This document shows positions 25,101 through 37,010 of a stretch of DNA of 64,000 nt, in pieces. A program made the position numbers and the translations under genes. The notes under the pieces were generated by a model, which saw only the letters and a program-made list of their open reading frames with translations, had not been told where the DNA came from and did not search any database. Each line of letters opens with the position of its first letter. The first letter of the stretch is position 1. Origin of the DNA: Amyelois transitella (lineage: Eukaryota > Arthropoda > Insecta > Lepidoptera > Pyralidae); NCBI RefSeq assembly GCF_032362555.1, contig NC_083511.1, positions 5,394,001 through 5,458,000 of the forward strand, given 5' to 3'.

Positions 25101-28100
25101 TCCGGGGGCACTGCTTTGCCCTAAGATAATGTTAATTATTATACAATTCTTAGAAATCTACCAAATTTGTAACAGATAACTTGGTGCTTGATAATGGAAT
25201 TTCACAGTAGAGCAGGACAAAGTTTAACTGGAAAGTAATGTGCACACAGGTCAACATGCGGGATCAAGCTGCGTTTGTTGTGATCATCTGTACATCATTC
25301 ACGCACGCATGTTTACTGGCTAGGTCTAGAAACGTAAGCTTACAGAATTGTTTTTCTTAAGTTAATACGTAGATAGATAAAACTATGACATAATGATTTA
25401 TTTTATAAAAAATATATACATAAATTACTTGATTAAACGCAAGTGTTTTTGGAAATCGGTTGTTCTGAAATTGCGTGACTTATTTTCAAATAGTCTTTTT
25501 GCTCTCAAACGCAGTAAACTAGTAATCATTTTAATATCTTAATAAATACGGGTATGAAATCCATTTCATTTAAACATTGTTCGACATTGAATTGTTAACT
25601 GTTTTATATTGTTGGTAATAATATATTTTTTTCTACTGAATGACTTACTTTCTGGTTAAATTGATTTTTTATTCGATATATATTCATTCAAGATAACGGA
25701 TCATATTATTTATAGAGGGTGATGAGGTTGAAGTTTCTATCTACGGTCGTCTGAACATATCCGTTGTTCCGGCCAAGTATATGACTGTGGTGGTGTTTAT
25801 ACAATATCATGTTTCTAAGTGCATGTCACACGAAGTTCACACGTGCTGATAGTTTCTTGATTACGTGAGACATCGCGTCATAGGTTTTATACTTCAATTG
25901 TACATTTTCCTACTACTCATAATACGTACTAACATACTTATTATAAAAACAATAATGCATTTTTATGATAAACACAAAAGTACACTGCGAAAGTACCTTA
26001 TATGTTACTACCATGGCGTACATTAAAAAACAGTGAGGTTAATTGATGGATTTTGCTATTATTCTATGATAGTAGAGATTGATTTAACCAAGCTAATCGA
26101 AATAGTATGTAACGATGATGAATATGTCTCTATATGTTCCCCGTTATAATTATAGCTATCGTCGTAAAAAAAAGATAATGCATGGATAAATAGGTTAAAT
26201 AAAAAAGAAAATCACCAAAAACATCATTAATGATTTGACCAATTAACTGAATAATCAAAATTGAGATGTTAAGTGTAGATTTTTACAGCAATCTTTGAAT
26301 ACTAAAGTTAAAAGAAACTCTATAGCAAATGCATAAGGTTGAAACGTAATTGGAACCGTTGGGTTTATCATTGGGCCAGTATACAATGGAACTTAACCCC
26401 TGATTCACCCACGATAGCTGGGCGAGTGATAGCGCGGGAGCAGAGCCTGCGTGTCGCGGATTCGCGGTCACCCAGCCTTATCGCTCTTGTTCTGAGACGG
26501 CCAAGCCTCCATTTGATAACATGCCGATATATGGTTAAACTAAGTAATGTCTGTAGGTAAATATTAAACATTGAAAATAATCAAAATAAACACATTTTTA
26601 TTATCATTATTTGGATATTTTTATTCGTATAATAAATTTTTGTTACGTAAATATTATGCCAAATAGGCCGATTTTTTAATTAAAAAACCGGTGTACTTAT
26701 AATATTCGTACGAGTACAAATCAATGTGTAAAATCTTCCGTTTGTGTGTGACCAAGTGCTTTACTGACAGACAACTTACATTTTACATGATTGTATATTC
26801 TTCCATATTCCCATGGGAACATAATCACAGCAAGCGGTGTAGCGAGCGTTTTCGTAACATTAGTTTGTTTTTCAAGACGTACTTATATCGTTGTAAACGA
26901 CCAGTTAAAACCTATATTCGGTTTTAGATAATAAGTATATACATATGTTCAGTTAGCGATAACACGCTCGGTTAAAATTTGGTCGTTATTGTAAAAATAA
27001 AAATGTTGTTGATAAGAGAATGATAATGCTTAAACATTTATAGCTGTAAGAATAAATGCTAAGCTTAAATTACAAGACTTGCAATTCTTTTTTCTAAATA
27101 CCAAATCAAGAACAATATATCTGAAAAAATAATCTGTAACGCAGCAAAGAAAATAAATTAAGTATGTGTAGTGTCAAGCTGCGTTTCTTTCCGCGCATAT
27201 TATTAAAACCAATTAAGAGGATGACAAAGCTATTTTTTATTCGATGGACAAGCAGTCTCCTTTTGACCTCAATTCAAAGCCAGCTAGTTAAATGTAGTAA
27301 AGTGGCCTTGCAGTTCTGAGCATCGGCTCTGTTTACCCCGTAAGGGATAGGATGTGATATGTATATGTTTATAATTACGATCCAATATGAGTTGGATTTC
27401 CCTGAAAATAAGTTGCGGAGGTCAAATGAGAATTTCTTCGTGAAAAACCTGACTCACCCAATCCAGGCTCGTGGTCGTAAAAGCACACCCCGGCACAAAG
27501 CACACATTTACTCAACATAACTGGGATTAACGCCAGGAGAAAGAAAATATGTATATATGGGTTAGTAATTAAGTTAATAACAAGTTTTTGATAAACTTAC
27601 AAATATTTAAAGTAAATTGATTTGTTTCTTTCTAAGTAAGTTTTACTTTTAGTATGTTTCTGGGGTTTCACGACGCAACCTCTTTACGCTTTGATTGAAT
27701 TGTAATAATGGAAAATTACATTTGCTCGCCGGCCATTAACCTCGTGCACTATCATTTTTAATGTAGTTCCCAGTATTTCTCATATTATTAGGTATGTTTC
27801 TCGTATCTTATATTTTTAGAAAAAAATATGTGAGGCACATAGTAGATTTAAATACATAATAATATAATATAACAATTTTAATGTTTCTAAATGTTTAAAA
27901 TGTTTTTATTTCTGTATGTCTATTTAATAAATATAAGGTAATATATTTTTTTAAGTTGTCATAACATTATATATTATGTGCCTATTTAAAAGATGAAAGC
28001 TTGTTAAACTTGAAAAATCAAATTTTATATTTAATTTTTCATAAAAAATATCGTTGTCGCTTTTGATAGTAGATTACATTTAAAATTGACTGTAGGGACT

Positions 28101-30172
28101 GTGATCAAGTTTTATCCTAATATAAGTATATTAAATTATAGTTTTCTTATTATAAATATAATAAAAATGTTCAATACAAGTACCTACTTATCTAAGCGAG
28201 ATATCAAGCACAAGGTGATGACTTTTAACATACTTATTGGGATTTGTTCCGGATGTAAAATAGTTTACTAAAATCATACTTGTAAGAAGTACGGACAAAC
28301 CCGTTTACACATGCAATAAATATAGATAACGAATTGATGATGAAACTTTGTGAAAATTTACATTTCTCGAGTGGAAAACAATCATCAATATCAATTTATT
28401 GCAGAGGTCAAATTGTATTTTAATATTGATCACCCTATTTTTACGATTCGGCCATAAACATACTTGTAATAACTTCGTATGAAGTGATATAGCTTCAATA
28501 GCTACTTACTTGAAAGCTTAAAAAGCTCGATTTGCTAAAAAAATTATATATTGCTTCAAACCATGTGTGAAATTTAAAGATTTTGTTTACGAAGGAACTT
28601 TGTACTCGTAGGACTGTTAGGTAATATTCATTCAAATCTGTTCATACATTTTAAATCTTACGAATACGAAACTTGCGAGTTTTTAACCAAAACACCTTAT
28701 GCTTAAATTGTAAGATTGTCACATGCATGGGTACTTAGTAGGTAAATGGATTGTTATTAAAAAATATCATATGCAGCAGCCACAACAAAATATTCAAGTA
28801 AATGGTATCAAAATTGGTTGAATATTTATCCGAGGTTTATTCAAATTTTTTCTCAACTTCATAATATGACCTCTGTTAACTCCATAGCTTTTGCCCCTAA
28901 TCGAAAAAAAGGGAAATCTTTGGAGAATACCTTTAGAACAAATACTTATTTATAGTTTATTCATCGCAAGCTTTGATATCTAAATTCCATTCTACGACTC
29001 CAAAACAATAACACTTATAGGTAGGTAAGCTATAAAAATATTCACTGAAAAAAGATAAAACATGATTGTTTAATAGTTTGTAAACTAATAATTACTAAAT
29101 TAATGCTTAGAACCCATTACCATGTCATTGATAATGTTTAGTAAACATTAATACAAGTTGCAAATTATCAGTAAACGGGAGCAAAGACGACTTCCTGGGA
29201 GATGTGGATCAAGGACAAGACAAGATCAAGTCATTTTATCTTATCATTTTATATTATGCCTACATAACTGTCTTCCCGTTGGAGAAAACATGAGGAAGTC
29301 TTCCCTATTGATTTATTAGTAATCCTAACTTACCTACCATATTATTATAACAAAGATACTTAAAAATACTTGTATTTCGTTCGTAAAGAATAAATGTGCA
29401 ACAAATTTTACGCCAGAAATAAAACTAAGTAATAAGACGAGAGAAAAGTTGTATCTATACTTTTAGTTCTAATATAATTCTAGTTATATAAACTAGTCCC
29501 AACATTATTATATACTAGAGGACGCCCGCCACTTTGTCCGCATTGAAACCCTAGCAATCCCGCGGGAACTCCGAGAAAAAAGTAGCCTATATGTTATTCT
29601 GGGTCTTCAGCTACCTACATACCAAATTTCATCGTAATCGGTTTAGTAGTTTTTGCGTGAAAGACTAACTAACATTCATCCTGACATACTCACAAACTTT
29701 TGCATTTTTATAATATAAATAGGATTACAGTAGGTGCCAATCATGAAATACGGAAATATTGTTATTTCAAAATTTCTCTACTTTTCATAACACAAGCAGT
29801 GTTAGTTTATAAAACATGACTGTGATTGTGTATGTATGAAATCAAAAACTAGTTTATTTTTTAAACAGAAAATGAAAAGTTAATAAAAAAAACAATAAAG
29901 TTTATATACCTACTTAGTTAAATCTTACCATAAAAAAATCAATATGTAACTGTAAACTTTCCTCTATATTTAAGCTTTAAGGTCTAAAAAGTTTTTGAAA
30001 TATGTTTCAGTTAAAATAAAATATAAAAACTATAACTATAGGTTACTTAGATTAGTATTAAATAGAATTTATTATATTACATTCAATATATAATATTCAG
30101 GTAAGACGTATGGTGGAAATATAAAAAAGTCACATAGAAAAATTAATTTTAATCAATAATTCAGCACTTACT
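22170..30172 (-). CDS. SLC22-family transporter-like, gene F
   Basis: A twelve-pass SLC22-type transporter. Coding exons on the - strand are 24919-24526, 23820-23413, 23007-22764 and 22604-22170. The 24919 exon begins with TG after a good TTTTTTCCAG acceptor. An ATG-free upstream exon ends in A at 30172 before GTAAGTG, so splicing would create the start codon A|TG in the context ACAAAATG. This model gives 493 residues, the same as gene E. Family marks are an NTT/NCT loop, SRWDLVCDREW, DRYGRR (131-136), LPESPRWL, ELFPTVVRNSGV and LPDTRG. The C-terminal exon is split by an extra intron (22605-22763) absent from A, B, C and E. Membrane exons are certain; the distant start is inferred. Confidence 0.85.
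24207..24256. repeat. Imperfect inverted repeat in intron 1 of gene F-side DNA
   Basis: Arms of about 17 bases around AAATCTCGTGTTCA and TGAACACAAGATTT pair with one internal mismatch and a loop of about 13 bases. It lies in the intron between the 24919-24526 and 23820-23413 exons of gene F. Confidence 0.5.
26380..26520. other. GC-rich island of unknown nature
   Basis: About 140 bases rich in CG dinucleotides (for example GTGTCGCGGATTCGCGGTCA) inside very AT-rich DNA. It does not match the other repeats in the window and has no clean open frame with a start. It may be a single-copy fragment of a mobile element. Confidence 0.35.
27266..27550. mobile_element. Adjacent fragments of repeat family 1 and a LINE 3' region
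   Basis: 27266-27360 is a short, decayed inverted piece of repeat family 1 (CGGCTCTGTTTACCCCGTAA). 27390-27550 matches a LINE-type 3' segment also seen at 36650, 50350, 52600, 58500 and 62220, with words such as CCTGACTCACCCAATCCAGG and ATTAACGCCAGGAG. Confidence 0.5.
29517..29727 (+). repeat. Dispersed repeat family 5
   Basis: It starts with a GACGCCCGCCACTTTGTCCG word, has the core CAAATTTCATCGTAATCGGT and ends in TTTATAATATAAATAGGATT. Related copies are at 30945-31190 and 35825-35945 (inverted) and 34770-34850 and 59967-60115 (direct). This type is very common in lepidopteran introns. Confidence 0.65.
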
Positions 30173-30330
30173 TTTGTGTAATATTTCCGTTGAAACTCAA
30201 CAAGTTTGATTATCACGAAGAAAATGGCACAAACTGAGATTTTATCGTCAATCGTGTGCCGTAGCGTTCAACGCCACGCTCTAACACGAATTGACGATCC
30301 TGAGAACGGCCACTGTATATAGATGACCAT
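30172..30330 (-). promoter_or_regulatory. Probable promoter and non-coding first exon of gene F
   Basis: On the - strand a CTATATACAG TATA-like word lies near 30315-30322 and an arthropod initiator TCAGTT near 30237-30232. An ATG-free segment runs from there to the GTAAGT donor after 30172. The region is richer in CG than its flanks. The match of donor phase and terminal A with the gene F acceptor supports it. Confidence 0.5.
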
Positions 30331-30944
30331 CTTTACCAAGCTGACACCCTCCGCTGTGACGACACATCAATCGAAAAACCTCTCAAACGTAACTCCCTCA
30401 TTTACTAACGAAAATAGACCTTAACGCTTTAGATATAGCCACTGCCATTCACTAACACGAATTTACATTTCGTTAAACGTCACTTTAAAATCGGGGATTC
30501 TAAAACGTCTTAATTGCCTACAAACCGGTTCTAGATTCTCGTAAATACTTTTTGTTTATTTACGTTTCGTTTCAAATTATTTTAATTGTAACTATCATAG
30601 AGGAGAGGAATTCCCTGGCCTACCAAATCTTCCGCATAAATATTTTTGCAGATGTAAACAAGGGACTATTATTTTTCCTCTTTTAATATTGCATAACATT
30701 TTTCCACCATTTTCTCAAAATGTTTTTACTAGCGAATGCGGAGAAGAGACTTTATCAAGGTGGTTTTTTCGCAGCATGTTTTGACAATGAAACTGAATGA
30801 GTTTTTATTAAAACTATTTTTACTTTTCAATTCCATACTAAGACCGATCACAATTCGTATGGGACAATTTTTTTTATGGAGCTTCATCGTTTAAAACCTA
30901 TTATGATGTAAAATAACTTATAAAAATATATGGTCGTACCAATT

Positions 30945-31912
30945 TTTACTAATATTATAAATGCTAGAGTAACCCTTAGTCTGTCTGTTTGCATGTTACG
31001 CATTTATGCTTTAACCACTGAACCAACTTCGATTAAAGTGGTATTGCTAGAGAGATAGAGGTAACCGTGAGGAAAAACATAGACTACGTTTTATTGAAAA
31101 AAAAGGAGAATTCCTTAGAAGAGGGGATGAAAGATTTTCAGTGAATTTTTACGGCGAACGATATCGCGGGCAACAGCTAGTGCTTTAACGCCTCTAATAT
31201 AGATCTAGATAAAATTAAATAATGTTTTATTCTTTCAGTTAATCGATGCGCAATTCTTTATCAAACCACAGGATCCGTCGCGGATTTTCCTTACTTTTCT
31301 AGCAAATATTAAATACATACCTTATATCTGTTAGTTTTTTTATCAATAACTAGCGGCCCGCCCGGCTTCGCACGGGTAGTAGGTACTTATTTATTGATAT
31401 ACCTATTTAAACCTTCCCCAGAAAACACTATATTCAACATTTTAAACAGCTAAAACGTCCGTTTCCGACGGAGAAAATAGGGGGACATTATAATACTTAT
31501 GTAACGAAGTGATAATACTTACCTATACTCATAATTTTTTGTCCGTTAGGTATTTCGCTTCCATGGGAATTTGTACGTACATACTTACAACAAACTACCT
31601 ACTTAGGCAACCTTGGGTTGTTTCTTGCTAACTTCATCGGTATAAAATTTTATCATCCATGAGTAAGGATCAATCTATACTAACATTAAAAAGCTAAAGA
31701 TTTTTGTTGTTTGTTTGTTTGAACGCGCTAATTTCAGGAACTACAAGTTCGAATTGAAAAAATATTTTTGTGTTGAATAGACGATTTATCGAGAAAGGCT
31801 TTAGGCTATATAACATCACGCTGCAACTTTTAGGAGCGAATCCTTGATGATCCAGTTTCAATGATGCCCAACAGAACAATTTCACGCGGACGTAGTCACG
31901 GGTACATCTTAA
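30945..31912. repeat. Cluster of dispersed repeats (families 5, 3 and 4)
   Basis: 30945-31190 is an inverted family 5 copy. 31352-31512 is a direct family 3 copy with ACTAGCGGCCCGCCCGGCTT. 31673-31912 is an inverted family 4 copy ending at the ACGCGGACGTAGTCACGGGT side. No host gene lies among them. Confidence 0.6.
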
Positions 31913-32234
31913 ATATAAAATTGTTTGAATTAAGGTTTCCTCGTACCTTTCATTTAATATAATCACGCTTATATTCCTTGCCATCCTTATCGATACACGT
32001 CTATATCCCTATAGACAGATCCTATCCTCGAACCTACTAAGTTCAAAATTATCTTCTTAAGTAACTGTGTAAGATTGTTCCTTACCATAAATTTATTGCA
32101 GATTTATTACTCGTGAACCGGTTGAACGAGCATCCGGAGCTGCAAATACTTAGGAAAATCCTAACATTTCCTCATGATGCAACTTTACCTAACTAGTCTC
32201 TTTATCTACCTACTACTTCACTTAACATTTTGAT

Positions 32235-32420
32235 GCAGTATTTCGTAAATATCCCTTACGGGATAGACAGGGCCAATGTTCTCGAAAAGTCTGAAAGGCC
32301 ACGTTCAGCTGTAGGTATGGCTTCATGATGGAAGTAAAATTGAAATAGTGACAGATTGCTAGCCCATCGCCAATCATCGCCTAAGAGAATAATCCCAAGT
32401 TTATTAAGCCTTTCCATTAA
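32235..32420 (+). repeat. Dispersed repeat family 1 copy
   Basis: Direct copy with CCCTTACGGGATAGACAG, CTGAAAGGCCACGTTCAGCT, GTGACAGATTGCTAGCCCAT and an ATCCCAAGTTT word. It lies about 430 bp upstream of RPF2. Confidence 0.75.
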
Positions 32421-32791
32421 GTACTTGACTTTTATAATCTGCTGGGGGAGATTCAGAGCTGGCACATAACATAATAATTCTTCTCTACCAAAACAATATG
32501 GAAGCATTTGAATGTGCTCCTTTGTTATTTTGACTAATTTTACGCATTTTACATATTTTTTAAACAAAAGTATTATTTTTATTAGACCTATATAAATAAA
32601 AAAAGCAGTCTTAGGAAACAATTATAACAAAATTTTTGACTTTATCTGGTGCACCTCAATCCATTTCAAACGAAAAAAGAATTATTTGTCAATGTCAATA
32701 TGACAACCAGCTGTCAATCAGCCGTCTTCCTTCGTCCTCGTACTTTTTTTTACCTTCCTTCATCGAACTTCATTCATTTGTATTTGTTTCC

Positions 32792-32797
32792 CACGTG
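32792..32797. promoter_or_regulatory. CACGTG E-box upstream of RPF2
   Basis: A perfect CACGTG palindrome 52 bases before the RPF2 start codon. Myc-Max dimers bind this site, and in Drosophila many ribosome-biogenesis genes have one near the transcription start. The flanking DNA is rich in pyrimidine tracts, as in promoters of translation-related genes. Confidence 0.55.
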
Positions 32798-32848
32798 CTT
32801 TCATCGGAAATTTTAATTTTATATTAATTTGCTAATGAACTGTTTAAA

Positions 32849-34655
32849 ATGCCTGTGATGCAAAGAATAAAGTAAGGCTAGCCTACCTTTAAAGACTTAA
32901 TTTCGATATATTGTGCTCATTGTCATTATAATATTTTACACTTTCAGGAAACCTACAACACGAAGAGGCAAAAAGGTTTTGCAAGCGAAGGAGCCGAAGC
33001 CTGTTGAAGGTCCAAAACAATGTTTATTTATGCAGGGGCGAAATCCCTCTGAGCGTACCAGGAGCTTGCTGAAAGACATCTATGATTTTAAGAAGCCCGA
33101 TGCAGCCTATCTTACTCGCAAGAATGACTTCGTCCCCTTTGAAGATGCTTCGCTTATTGAAAAGTATGTATACAAATATCTTAGTTACTGGTACCATTTA
33201 TTGCACCACAGCATTAGATACTATTATCTCTTTATTTTACTCAGACAACTCCTTTTGTAACTTTGTCAAAAGTTTTGTACTTTATCGAGATTAAAACAAC
33301 TTTGACATGTATGACAATAAACATTTTCAGATTATGTGACAAAAAGGAAGCTGCATTATTTGGAGTTGGTTCACACAGCAAAAAGAGGCCTCACAATATA
33401 ATTTTAGGAAGGACATTCAACTACCACATCTTAGACATGATAGAACTTGGTGCCGAGAACTTCAAGCCTATGTCAGAGTTCCACAACATGAAGGTCTTGG
33501 CTGGCTTGAAGCCATGCTTACTGTTCAATGGTCCTGCCTGGGATCTAAATCAAGATTTGAAAAGACTCAAATCTGTGTTTACTGATTTCTTTCACAGAGA
33601 AAAGGTACTCCAAAAGTTATATATATATATGTAGTCCTCCCTCCTGGCTTTAGTCTGGATTGAATACAAAAGTTATTTACATTAATTCCATGTAATCAAG
33701 TTACCTATCTAGTTTAACATAGCGTTCTAGTCTTATATTGACTCTTGTATTATATTAAAATTTTGTTATCTTCAATTAATAGTATAAGCCTAGAGGATTT
33801 GCATAAGTCTAGTCTTTTAATAAAGTTATTTTCTTTTGTATATCAAAATTTTTCTATACTGCGTTGCCATGGCTGATGGGTTAAGGAGTACCTTAATTTT
33901 ACATAACATGATTATTTTTTATTTTATAATATGTAAATGTATTTTTTCACCAAAATGTTTTATATTTATGTATAAATATTACATTCCAGGTGGAAACAAT
34001 AAGACTACAAGGTTTGGAGCATGTTCTTAGTTTCACGGCTACAGAAGATGGAATGATTTATGTGCGATCATACAGGATATCTTTGAAGAAAAGTGGACAA
34101 CGCACTCCTAGAGTGGAGCTTGAAGAGATTGGTAAGAATATTTGATGAAGTTGTTTTGTGAATTATTGTCAAAATTTCAGATTAATTGCGTTGCTTGTAT
34201 TATGTCTCTTCAAAGTAAAATTTTGTAAGTACATATACTTTTTATGTAAATAAATCGAAATACCTAACAGATATTTACATTGATGAATTAAATAGATAGC
34301 AACACCACTTTTCACTCCACTGGAATGTTTAAATGGATTTAATTAGGATCATTTTAAAATTCTTTCAGGCCCTTCAATCGACTTCAAGCTAAGAAGAACA
34401 AAACTAGCAGCTGATGATCTTTACAAAGAAGCTTGTAGAATACCAAAGGAAGCAAAGCCGGGTGTCAAGAAGAACATTTCGCGAGATGCTTTTGGTTCAA
34501 AATTGGGTCGTATTCACATGGGCAAGCAAGACATTCACAAATTGCAAACCAGAAAGATGAAGGGATTGAAGAAAACTCCAGAGGAAAGAAAGCAGATGCT
34601 ACTGAAAAAGAAAATAGCAAAGAGAGCGGCAAAGTCTCCACAAACTGCAAAATAA
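32849..34655 (+). CDS. RPF2: Ribosome production factor 2 homolog (Brix domain)
   Basis: A nucleolar ribosome-assembly factor. With RRS1 it brings the 5S RNP (5S rRNA, uL18, uL5) into the pre-60S particle. Coding exons are 32849-32871, 32948-33163, 33331-33604, 33990-34131 and 34369-34655, giving 313 residues against about 306 in human. The Brix core is clear: GRNPSERTRSLLKD, LFGVGSHSKKRPHNIILGRT, LGAENFKPMSEF, FNGPAWD, then IGPSIDFKLRRTKLA. The C-terminus is lysine-rich (KKKIAKRAAK), as expected for a nucleolar protein. The first exon is only seven codons and ends at GTAAGG. AATAAA at 34739-34744 is the likely polyadenylation signal. Confidence 0.95.
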
Positions 34656-34759
34656 TATATTTTCTTTCATTGTTTATTTCGTTTTTATTTATAACCTGAT
34701 TAGATATGAGCTGTCGTGTTCCCGTCAAAAATTTCCAGAATAAAGCCTGTGTTATTCCT

Positions 34760-36560
34760 CAAGGTATTTTCTATGTGTGTACCAAATTTCATGATAATCG
34801 GTTCAGCAGTTTTTGAGTTTATTTCGTTACACAAACAAATTGTTTATTGCAATGCTGAAAAAGGGATCCTTTTATGTAAAAGAAATAATAAACAGATTTT
34901 AGACTCTTAACTTTCACTGTAATTTGAACTAAATGCAATACATTTAATTTATTAGGTACATTGAATTATAAACTATGATCTAAAATCAGTGAACTCGATT
35001 AGTTAATTTCATAATAATTATGCAATCAAAAAACAATTCTAATTTTTCTTTATTTTACATCTATTTTAGCGTCTATTACCAGCCATTACTATTATTAAAC
35101 AAATGAGGTTGCATCACTCTTTTTAAATTGTGATCCCTGAATTGAACACAAATATTGGCCGAATACTGGACAAAGAGGAGAATAATATCAAAAACTTACC
35201 TCGCGACCCCGAAGCATAGTGCTTCATTATACCTTACCTACACGTTATAATGAGAGAGAAATTATGTTACCTATAAGTCTTAATACTACAATTTTACTTG
35301 ACTTTTCCCACCACTAACAGAAGTAGGTGGTGGTCCACCATTAAGAGTCAGAGTCGGACGATCGCCCAACAATAAGCCATAGAAATGGGTTCAAAAAGTT
35401 ATTTAAACCCCGTTTAGCGATATATACGCGTACGAAGTTGGGGGTTCAACTAGTCTTCTATATTTAGGTAGGTAAGTAATTTTTTTATGCAGTTGGCAGG
35501 TAAAAACATTAGGTACCGACATATTTTAACCGACTTCATTTGTTGATCAGTTTCATGGACCAAACCTGCGCAGAAAATATGACTCGTGTTAAAAATAACA
35601 ATAGACGACATTAAATTTTTTTATATTCTTAGATTTCGTTTTCCTTCTCTCGCATCATACTCAAAGTTGTGCGACATTCTGGCCACAGGGAAATCCCGCC
35701 CATAGCCTGCTATACCTACGTTTCCATATTTGCATAAAAAATGTAAGCACCGGCACTGTGACGTCGTCAAAATACTCACATACACATACGGGCAGGTAAA
35801 TCCACAATTCCCAATCCAATAAAATTAATATTATAAATGCGGAAGGTTGTATTGTAATGTTGTGTATTTGGTTACTCTCACGCAAAATCTACTGGACGGA
35901 TTTTGACTTTATGGGTTTGGTGAAATCCGCAGGGAAACGTTGATTGGATGCAGGTTCTTTCCAACACAGAGCGAGGTAAAAATCGTTGGGGAACATAGGC
36001 CATGTTCAGCAGTGGACGTCCTACGGCCGATATAATAATAATGATGTCGATACGAGTAGAACACGGGTAGAATATAACTTGGAGTAACTGAACTACATAA
36101 CTCTTTATCTTAAAATTTCTATTAGAGCGAAGCCGTAGAACGGGGCTAGTTTTCTGATAAAACATAGGTATATTTAGGTGCTTGCCTATGGGTGACCACT
36201 ACCGCGAAGTAATCAATAAAATTTAACACCTAATTGATGAGAACATAATCTGTTCACACTTGAATAATCTCCTATATGAGCGCCAAAAATTATAAAATAA
36301 GTTGATGTGAAATAACTACCTACTTAGTCATTCTCCGCGAACTTAATTGACTTTAATCTGTACGAGGTAGGTAGGTACCTACTACTTACTATATTTTTGT
36401 CCGGTGGTTTTTTAGTTTATATCGTTCCCACTTGATAGAAGTTATACTTAAATAATACATATAGTATAAACCTAAATATCTCCTTAAGAGATACTTTATG
36501 TCCTATATATATTATCTGTGTATGTGGTTCCTCCAAGCCATCTGTTTAGCATGAATGTTG
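34760..36560. other. Intergenic DNA with repeat fragments
   Basis: Contains a small family 5 piece at 34770-34850, an inverted family 5 copy at 35825-35945, and a LINE tail at 35945-36060. That tail reads HVQQWTSYG in one frame, a common LINE C-terminus, followed by TAATAATAATGATG. Short GTAGGTACCTAC words are frequent. No gene is seen. Confidence 0.55.
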
Positions 36561-36569
36561 TAAAAAGTG

Positions 36570-37010
36570 AATTAAGGGAATAGGCTCAGCTCATTAGTGC
36601 AGCTTTTACTATGATTCAATAAGGGATAGATTCCCCTGTAAAGGTTGCGAAAATCAAATGGGTGTCGCTTGGTGTAAAAACTTGACTTACCCAAACCGAT
36701 CGTCTGGAGGTGAGCACATTAACGGGACTGACGCCTGATGGAAGAAGATACGAACTACTACACTACTTGAAAGTACAAGAAGAGTGTGAATTGGAACATA
36801 GTGGGGTGGGAAGGCGTGGACGAACATACTATGATCAAATCAAGGACGTTCTAGCGAAAGGTCAGGTCAAGAGTACCTACCCGTACCTACCCTACCCTAA
36901 CAGTTACGATTATGGATGAAGCGAAAGTATGCAGTGGAAAGATGTAGCCTGCTATCCCTCCGGGATAGAGGCGTGATTTTATGTAGGTATGTAAGTAACT
37001 TCTACCTCTT
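36570..37010 (+). mobile_element. LINE 3'-end fragment
   Basis: A 5'-truncated non-LTR element related to 4076-4203. A short frame reads GRTYYDQIKDVLAKGQVKS, then the sequence is interrupted by a TACCTACC stretch. It ends with GGGATAGAGGCGTGATTTTA and ATG-rich tail words. The head (36640-36720) matches the LINE piece at 27390-27550. Confidence 0.6.

Larger units (their letters stand above)
24920..30171 (-). other. Long first intron of gene F (inferred)
   Basis: AT-rich DNA without coding signals. It contains a GC-richer island at 26380-26520, repeat fragments at 27266-27550 and a family 5 repeat at 29517-29727. If the split-start model is wrong, this is upstream intergenic DNA. Confidence 0.5.

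Noticed and set aside
30337-30367. Candidate coding first exon of gene F (ATG at 30367, phase 1 at GTAAAG)
   Set aside because: It lies upstream of the TATA-like and initiator words, while the ATG-free exon ending at 30172 gives a clean start codon at the junction and the expected protein length.
36710-36919. 69-codon open frame
   Set aside because: It is part of a truncated LINE 3' end, not a host gene.
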